From the NCBI GenBank assembly GCA_023266435.1, contig JAHFQF010000017.1:747-19620 (forward strand): a stretch of 18,874 nt of DNA, given 5' to 3'. Below the pieces are notes generated by a model. The model did not search any database and was not told the origin of the DNA. It worked only from the letters and a program-made list of their open reading frames with translations. How positions within the stretch are numbered: the first letter of the stretch is position 1; each line of letters starts with the position of its first letter. Below, piece after piece: positions 14,479 to 18,874 of this stretch. Origin of the DNA: Legionellales bacterium (GTDB lineage: Bacteria; Pseudomonadota; Gammaproteobacteria; Berkiellales; Berkiellaceae). Both the position numbers and the translations under genes were made by a program.

Positions 14479-14609
14479 CAAGTAGGAGCGAGGGATGCGC
14501 CTACTTGAGAAGGGACTGACAAAGACTAAAGTTACAGGGACGTTCGGCAGGACGCCGTCTTGGCAAGGGATTGCCAACTTCTAAAAGGCCAGGATGGCCT
14601 TTTGTTTTT
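14479..14609 (+). ncRNA. Candidate RsmY/RsmZ (CsrB-family) regulatory RNA
   Basis: An RNA of about 130 nt with the hallmarks of CsrA/RsmA-sequestering RNAs. GGA motifs occur at 14485, 14493, 14513, 14538, 14550, 14568 and 14592. Several are displayed in loops: hairpin CAAGTAGG..CCTACTTG (14479-14507) with loop GAGGGAT; CGGC-AGGAC-GCCG (14545-14557); TTGGCA-AGGGAT-TGCCAA (14560-14577), a model AGGGA hexaloop; and the terminator loop GGA. It ends with a strong intrinsic terminator, has no ribosome binding site or reading frame, and is preceded by a GacA/LetA-type box. It lies just after rpoS, the position of rsmZ in Pseudomonas. The inferred role is titration of CsrA/RsmA under LetA/GacA control. 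The 5' end is inferred, not known, and whether it is equivalent to RsmY or RsmZ cannot be decided from this copy alone. Confidence 0.75.
14583..14609 (+). terminator. Intrinsic terminator of the RsmZ-like RNA
   Basis: AAAAGGCCA-GGA-TGGCCTTTT forms a nine-pair stem followed by GTTTTTA, giving the T-rich tract 14600-14609. This is the clearest rho-independent terminator in the window. It ends no protein gene, as the nearest stop codon (rpoS) is about 500 bp upstream, which independently argues for an RNA gene here. The loop itself carries a GGA motif. Confidence 0.88.
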
Positions 14610-14662
14610 ATGATATCCACAGTACAATATCACACCGATTTACCTCCGTCTAGTATACATCT

Positions 14663-17600
14663 ATGATGTCAGAACAGTCCCAAAAAAAGTTAGAAGAAAA
14701 ACAAAAAGATGTGCGAATTCCTGTTACAGGACCCACTTGCTCCAGTTGTACTTCTGCCATAAAACAAGCGTTAGAAAGCCTCCCTGGCTATAAAGCTGCA
14801 CGTTATCAATTCACCATTTCAATTCCACAAAATGCTAAATGCGATATTAAGCTGCACTGGTTAGACGCTAGCCAAGCACAGACTGATCTTGAGCTTATTA
14901 AACAGAGCATAGAAAATGCTGGATTTGAGGTTGGGGCACCCAGCAGTGATTCAGTCATGTATCGCTTATACTTACCACTTGATCAAAAAGTGACCAGCAA
15001 GCAATTAAAAAAGTATCTCATACAACAAAAAGCCAGCTTCCCTGATTTTGTGCTGTTGCCAATGCAGGATGAGCATAGTTTAGGTCTGATGACCTCAAAC
15101 CCTACAACCTTCATTCGCACACTCCAACAAGAGCCGCGCTGGAAAAAAGCAAAAATAGGCCTATGGCGCTCACAAGAGTCATTTGAGCCACCTAAGGTGA
15201 CGATTTATTTTGTGCGCGCTTTGGTGAATCTAGCTATCTCTGTACCACTGATGATCTGGGGCATGTGTGGTAGCATTGGTTTTACAGCCAGTTTGATTTT
15301 AGGGGCACTAACCTTAGGATTGATGATTTGGAGCGGGCGTGACTTTTATAAAGACGCTTGGCAGCAATTTAAACGCAAAAAGACCAATATGAATACGCTG
15401 TTTAGTATTGGCTCTATCAGTGCTTGGATCGCATCCATGATCATGACACTCTTCCCAGGATTCTTGGGCGCGATGGGTATGCATGTACATTTTTGTGCTG
15501 TCATGATGATCGCAGCCGTTGTAAATTTAGGTCGCGGCTTAAGAGAGTGGTTAATTCACCGAGCCAAAGAGCAAGTCAGTGCCGATGTGCGATCACCCAG
15601 TCAGCGTTTTGCGCAATTGCAGCCTCTTTGGGTAGAAAGAAAACTAGCAAATGGTTTTGAAAAAATCATTGTCACACAAGTCATGCCGGGAGACATTATA
15701 CGCGTCTTACCAGGCGCACGTATTCCAGTAGATGGTCAAATTACCTATGGTAGTGGTTATGTAGAAACGGATCATCAAGGCCAAGCGTTTGGCAAACATG
15801 TGACCATAGACACAGCACAAGCCGAGGTCTTAGCCGGAGAAACACTGAAACACACCTACCAAGAGGCACCTTGGATCGAAGTCACCGCAAGCAAACGCGG
15901 GGATGAAGGACATTTGTTTCAATTTTATGACACCTTAGAGTCCTGTGGTCAAACTGAACGTAGCCATGCCCTGATCGATAAACTCACGCGCTGGTTTGTT
16001 CCAGGGGTACTTGGATTTGCGGTACTTAGTATGGGGATTTGGGCTCTGATCCCAGGTGTGACAATAGGCTTTGTTATTTCTATTGGGTTAGCCATTTTGT
16101 TATGTGCTTGCCCTTGCTCATTTGCTTTGGCAGCCCCCATTTCTCAAGCCATTGCAGCTAAAAAACTCATGGATGCTAACTTAGTAGTCCCGAACGTAGA
16201 AGACATCAGTCAATTACAATTAAAAAAAGGGGATATCTTAGTTTTAGATAAAACAGGCACCCTAACAGAAGCTGCTCCTACTGTGGATGAACCCAATCTC
16301 AATGGCACACTTGCTGCTGAAGAAAAACTCGCGATTGCAGCCTTGGAAAATGGTCTTGGTCATTGGGCTGCTGCCAGTCTGTGTAAGCAATGGAGTTCAG
16401 CAGAGATTTCTGCACTGGCCGTGTTGAATAAAACTATCAGTCCTAATGGACTCGCAGGCGAAGTTCAAGCAAAAAGATACTTGATCGGCAGTGAAAGCTT
16501 TTTACGCGCTCAGGGGATTGCCTTGCCTCAGGATTTGACAGCTTGGAAACAAGCGCAAGCCACACAAGGAAAAAGCTATGTCTTTGTGGCGGTAGATGGT
16601 CAATATCGTGCGGCCATTCCTTTCCAAAGCAAAATTTTAGATGAAACTACAAAAACCTGTATCGCAGAGTATCAAAGTCAAGGCGTTCGAGTCATTTTGC
16701 TCACAGGGGATGATTATAATTCTGCGCGTTGGTGTGCAGAGCAGGTTGGCATAGAAAACATTGCCGAGAATGTCATGGCCGATCAGACACCCACGAGTAA
16801 AAAAGACTGCATTCAAGCGTTACAAACAGCCAATCCAAAGGCACGTGTAGTGATGATAGGGGATGGCCGTAATGATGCCGCTGCTTTAAAGCAAGCGAGT
16901 CAGCAGGGCATTGGAGTGGGGGTGGGTGAAGGGCCTGACTGTCGCTTAGCGGCTAATATTTTATTACCCGATGGCAAATTATCTCGATTAAAACAACTGG
17001 TTAAAATCTATCGTTTATTGCAAGATAATATTTTATCAAACCTAAAAATCGCCATTATCTACAATACGGCCAGCCTAATTTTGGCTGCAGGCATTTTATT
17101 TCCTTTGGGCTATATGCTTTCTCCGTTACTTGCAGCGGTTGCCATGGGCGTGTCCTCTGTACTCGTGATAGCCAATGCGATGCGCCTAGGTGGTCAGATT
17201 GATCGTGCACAAGGGTTAAAACCCATTGCAACATCAGCCAAACGCCCTTGGTTGCGGATTGCCGCCATTACGTGCTGTATTGCCGCGCTGAGCTTTATCT
17301 TTGCAATTGGATGTGCCTCGATGTGCGGCATGCCATTGGCCATGGCATTTACCATGATGGCTTTTTCTAGTAGCGCCATGTGTGCTTGTTGTATAGCGAG
17401 TTTAGCCGGCTATGCTAGTCTGGCGGTCATGAGTATTAGTCTGTTTATACACAGTGTGGAGCGCATGTGGCAGGATTATCAGGCCAGACGTGCAGATCAT
17501 GCAAAACGCTATCAGCAATTATACGATGCAACAAGTCTTGCAGCCTCAGAGAGCATTGTTGCACCAATCAGTGATTTTTCTATACCAGTCGTGCAGCAGC

Positions 17601-17680
17601 ACGCCGATCCTACGCAATCAGATTTGAGTACTGTGCATCTTACGGAGGGACCACTGTGTCTTTTGAACAACAAAATGTAA
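14663..17680 (+). CDS. Divergent Cu(I)-type P1B ATPase with a C-terminal membrane extension
   Basis: Heavy-metal transporting P-type ATPase, 1005 residues, longer than the usual 650-850. An N-terminal metal-binding-like domain has GPTCSSC (Cys26, Cys29). The core has the metal-site CPC (483-485), phosphorylation site DKTGTLTE (Asp529), TGDD (681-684) and hinge GDGRND (734-739). YN at 800-801 and MGVSS at 828-832 are the P1B-1 (Cu+) signatures in the last core helices, so copper export is the best prediction. Several catalytic motifs have drifted: the actuator TGE is replaced by QGQ (372-374), the HP dipeptide of the nucleotide domain is HW (567-568), and GDGxNDxP lacks the Pro. After the core, about residues 863-930 add two or more membrane segments rich in Cys and Met. 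ATG 14663 lacks a clear ribosome binding site; ATG 14666 is an alternative. The end overlaps the phosphorylase gene by 25 nt. Confidence 0.88.
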   Translation: MMSEQSQKKLEEKQKDVRIPVTGPTCSSCTSAIKQALESLPGYKAARYQFTISIPQNAKCDIKLHWLDASQAQTDLELIKQSIENAGFEVGAPSSDSVMYRLYLPLDQKVTSKQLKKYLIQQKASFPDFVLLPMQDEHSLGLMTSNPTTFIRTLQQEPRWKKAKIGLWRSQESFEPPKVTIYFVRALVNLAISVPLMIWGMCGSIGFTASLILGALTLGLMIWSGRDFYKDAWQQFKRKKTNMNTLFSIGSISAWIASMIMTLFPGFLGAMGMHVHFCAVMMIAAVVNLGRGLREWLIHRAKEQVSADVRSPSQRFAQLQPLWVERKLANGFEKIIVTQVMPGDIIRVLPGARIPVDGQITYGSGYVETDHQGQAFGKHVTIDTAQAEVLAGETLKHTYQEAPWIEVTASKRGDEGHLFQFYDTLESCGQTERSHALIDKLTRWFVPGVLGFAVLSMGIWALIPGVTIGFVISIGLAILLCACPCSFALAAPISQAIAAKKLMDANLVVPNVEDISQLQLKKGDILVLDKTGTLTEAAPTVDEPNLNGTLAAEEKLAIAALENGLGHWAAASLCKQWSSAEISALAVLNKTISPNGLAGEVQAKRYLIGSESFLRAQGIALPQDLTAWKQAQATQGKSYVFVAVDGQYRAAIPFQSKILDETTKTCIAEYQSQGVRVILLTGDDYNSARWCAEQVGIENIAENVMADQTPTSKKDCIQALQTANPKARVVMIGDGRNDAAALKQASQQGIGVGVGEGPDCRLAANILLPDGKLSRLKQLVKIYRLLQDNILSNLKIAIIYNTASLILAAGILFPLGYMLSPLLAAVAMGVSSVLVIANAMRLGGQIDRAQGLKPIATSAKRPWLRIAAITCCIAALSFIFAIGCASMCGMPLAMAFTMMAFSSSAMCACCIASLAGYASLAVMSISLFIHSVERMWQDYQARRADHAKRYQQLYDATSLAASESIVAPISDFSIPVVQQHADPTQSDLSTVHLTEGPLCLLNNKM

Positions 17681-18489
17681 CTTTTATTAGACAGCAACTA
17701 CCAGCACATTTTAATCCCAAAATTGCTGTGATTTTAGGTTCTGGCTTAGGGGTTTTTACAGAAAATTTATCATCAAAAACAACCATTCCGTATTCACAAT
17801 TGACTGGTTTTAATGTGACAGAACAATTGGATGGCCATAATCGTCAATTGGTAGCAGGCTACTGTGAGGGTGTGCCCATTGTGTGTTTAGAGGGCCGTTT
17901 TCATTATTATGAAGGTATTTCTAATCAAGCCATACAAGTGTTAATCCGCACTATCAAAGCATTAGGCTGTGAGATGTTGTTAATTACGAATGCAGCCGGT
18001 AGTTTAAGAGCCGAAGTGCCACCTGCCAGCTTGGTCACAGTCAGCGATCACATTAATTTCCTCTTTCATAATCCACTAACGGGTGCGAACCACGATGCGT
18101 TTGGCCCACGTTTTGTAGATATGTCAGAGTGTTATGATAAAACATTACGGCATCTGATTGCAGAAGCCTCAGCGTCTTTGGATTTAAAATATGAAGAAGG
18201 GGTTTATGTTGCTGTATTAGGACCTTCATTCGAAACGCCTGCAGAAATTCGTGCGTTTAGAATTTTAGGTGCCGACTTGGTGGGTATGTCCACTGTGCCA
18301 GAAGCCATTGTGGCCAGACATTGTCAATTACGAGTAGCTGCGATTTCAGTGGTCACAAATTTTGCTGCAGGCATGTCAAATGTAGAATTAAGTCATGAGC
18401 AAACACTTGCTTGCGCGAAAGAGGCCAGTGGAAATTTATGCCGCTTATTACAAAAAAGTATTCAATTGTTCGCCAGAGACAGTAAATAA
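17656..18489 (+). CDS. punA: Purine nucleoside phosphorylase, trimeric (PNP/XapA) type
   Basis: Phosphorolyses purine nucleosides such as inosine and guanosine to the base and ribose 1-phosphate in purine salvage; cytoplasmic. Family motifs of the trimeric PNP class are VILGSGLGVFTENL, GHNRQLVAGY, GRFHYYEGIS, LLITNAAGSLR, VTVSDHIN, GPSFETPAEIRAF, VGMSTVPEAIVARH and SVVTNFAAGMS; the Glu of SFET and Asn of VTN are the base-contacting positions. The 277-residue length is normal. It starts with GTG at 17656, preceded by GGAGGG at 17645-17650, and the N-terminus SFEQQNVTFIRQQL is family-like; the start lies within the ATPase gene, suggesting coupled translation. The symbol punA versus xapA is uncertain because substrate preference cannot be read here. 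deoC follows 15 bases downstream, forming a nucleoside catabolism pair. Confidence 0.94.
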   Translation: MSFEQQNVTFIRQQLPAHFNPKIAVILGSGLGVFTENLSSKTTIPYSQLTGFNVTEQLDGHNRQLVAGYCEGVPIVCLEGRFHYYEGISNQAIQVLIRTIKALGCEMLLITNAAGSLRAEVPPASLVTVSDHINFLFHNPLTGANHDAFGPRFVDMSECYDKTLRHLIAEASASLDLKYEEGVYVAVLGPSFETPAEIRAFRILGADLVGMSTVPEAIVARHCQLRVAAISVVTNFAAGMSNVELSHEQTLACAKEASGNLCRLLQKSIQLFARDSK

Positions 18490-18504
18490 AATAAGGGAAA
18501 AAAT

Positions 18505-18874
18505 ATGAGCACTCTATTAAGCCAAGAAGCTTTGATTCGATTGTTAGATTTTACGACACTCTCTGGCGAAGAAACTGAGCAAAGTATACGTGCATTTTGT
18601 CAGCAAGCATTAGAAGCGCCTGTGCCTGTGGCTGGTCTGTGTCTCTATCCTCGATGGGTTTCTTTAGCCAAAGAATGTATGCAAATACGTCCTGTGCCAA
18701 TCGTCACGGTATGTAATTTCCCGAATGGTAATGAACCAATCGCTGTGATGCAAAAAGCAATCCAAGAAACCATAAAGCAGGGCGCAGATGAGATTGATAT
18801 TGTCATTCCTTATCGTGCTTTTATGTCTGGTGATGAAGAGTCCGTCCTAAATTGCGTAGAAGCTGCGAAAGAAG
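18505..18874 (+). CDS. deoC: Deoxyribose-phosphate aldolase (5' part)
   Basis: Cleaves 2-deoxyribose 5-phosphate to glyceraldehyde 3-phosphate and acetaldehyde, feeding nucleoside sugars into glycolysis. The visible 123 residues begin MSTLLSQEALIRLLDFTTL and contain VAGLCLYPRWV, VTVCNFPNGNE, and GADEIDIVIPYRAFMSGDE, which match the N-terminal half of DeoC (E. coli: ICIYPRF, TNFPHGN, GADEVDVVFPYRALMAGNE). The Schiff-base lysine lies beyond the window end, so catalytic completeness cannot be judged. AGGGAA about seven bases before ATG 18505 is a good ribosome binding site. The gene lies 15 bases after the purine nucleoside phosphorylase stop, consistent with a salvage operon in which phosphorylase products are further degraded, though a phosphopentomutase is not visible here. 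Confidence 0.94.
   Translation, partial: MSTLLSQEALIRLLDFTTLSGEETEQSIRAFCQQALEAPVPVAGLCLYPRWVSLAKECMQIRPVPIVTVCNFPNGNEPIAVMQKAIQETIKQGADEIDIVIPYRAFMSGDEESVLNCVEAAKE

Noticed and set aside
1..18874. CRISPR arrays, tRNA or rRNA genes, transposase genes, toxin-antitoxin pairs
   Set aside because: No direct-repeat arrays, cloverleaf-like segments or transposase motifs were recognised on either strand.

Overview
The window looks like a chromosomal segment of a gammaproteobacterium, most likely an intracellular or host-associated member of the Legionellales (Legionella/Coxiella relatives). The reasons are the housekeeping order accA-tilS-...-pyrG-kdsA-eno-ftsB-ispD-ispF and surE-yqaA-nlpD-rpoS, moderate GC, and a large ankyrin-repeat protein with eukaryote-style basic motifs set between housekeeping genes. 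The order-level assignment is inference from memory of these families. Every complete gene lies on the + strand.

Layout. (a) 1-1653: the 3' part of accA (fatty acid synthesis) overlaps a short tilS (tRNA-Ile lysidinylation). (b) 1654-5193: an AT-rich leader, a 1050-residue ankyrin-repeat protein of unknown function, and a gene-free gap before pyrG. (c) 5194-11470: a dense run of pyrG (CTP), kdsA (KDO for LPS), eno, ftsB (division), ispD and ispF (isoprenoids) and surE, with several start/stop overlaps. (d) 11479-11583: a long imperfect palindrome. (e) 11631-14085: yqaA-like membrane protein, nlpD lipoprotein (amidase activator type) and rpoS. (f) 14086-14662: a structured region without protein genes. 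(g) 14663-18874: a divergent Cu(I)-type P1B ATPase, a purine nucleoside phosphorylase and the start of deoC.

The most interesting part is the gap after rpoS. It holds a convincing candidate for an unannotated RsmY/RsmZ (CsrB-family) regulatory RNA of about 130 nt at roughly 14479-14609. It has at least seven GGA motifs, several in hairpin loops, and ends in a strong intrinsic terminator. About 180 bp upstream of the inferred start lies a near-consensus GacA/LetA box (14280-14297), with an IHF-like site between. Pseudomonas rsmZ also lies next to rpoS, so position supports the call. The RNA would titrate CsrA/RsmA and connect the LetA/GacA two-component system to growth-phase or virulence switching. 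A long inverted repeat just after the rpoS stop carries a perfect 14-nt complement of the RNA's first hairpin, which could be a shared repeat or a pairing partner.

Other unusual items are the paired basic motifs in the ankyrin protein, and the ATPase, which has lost the actuator TGE and other conserved residues while gaining a Cys/Met-rich membrane tail.
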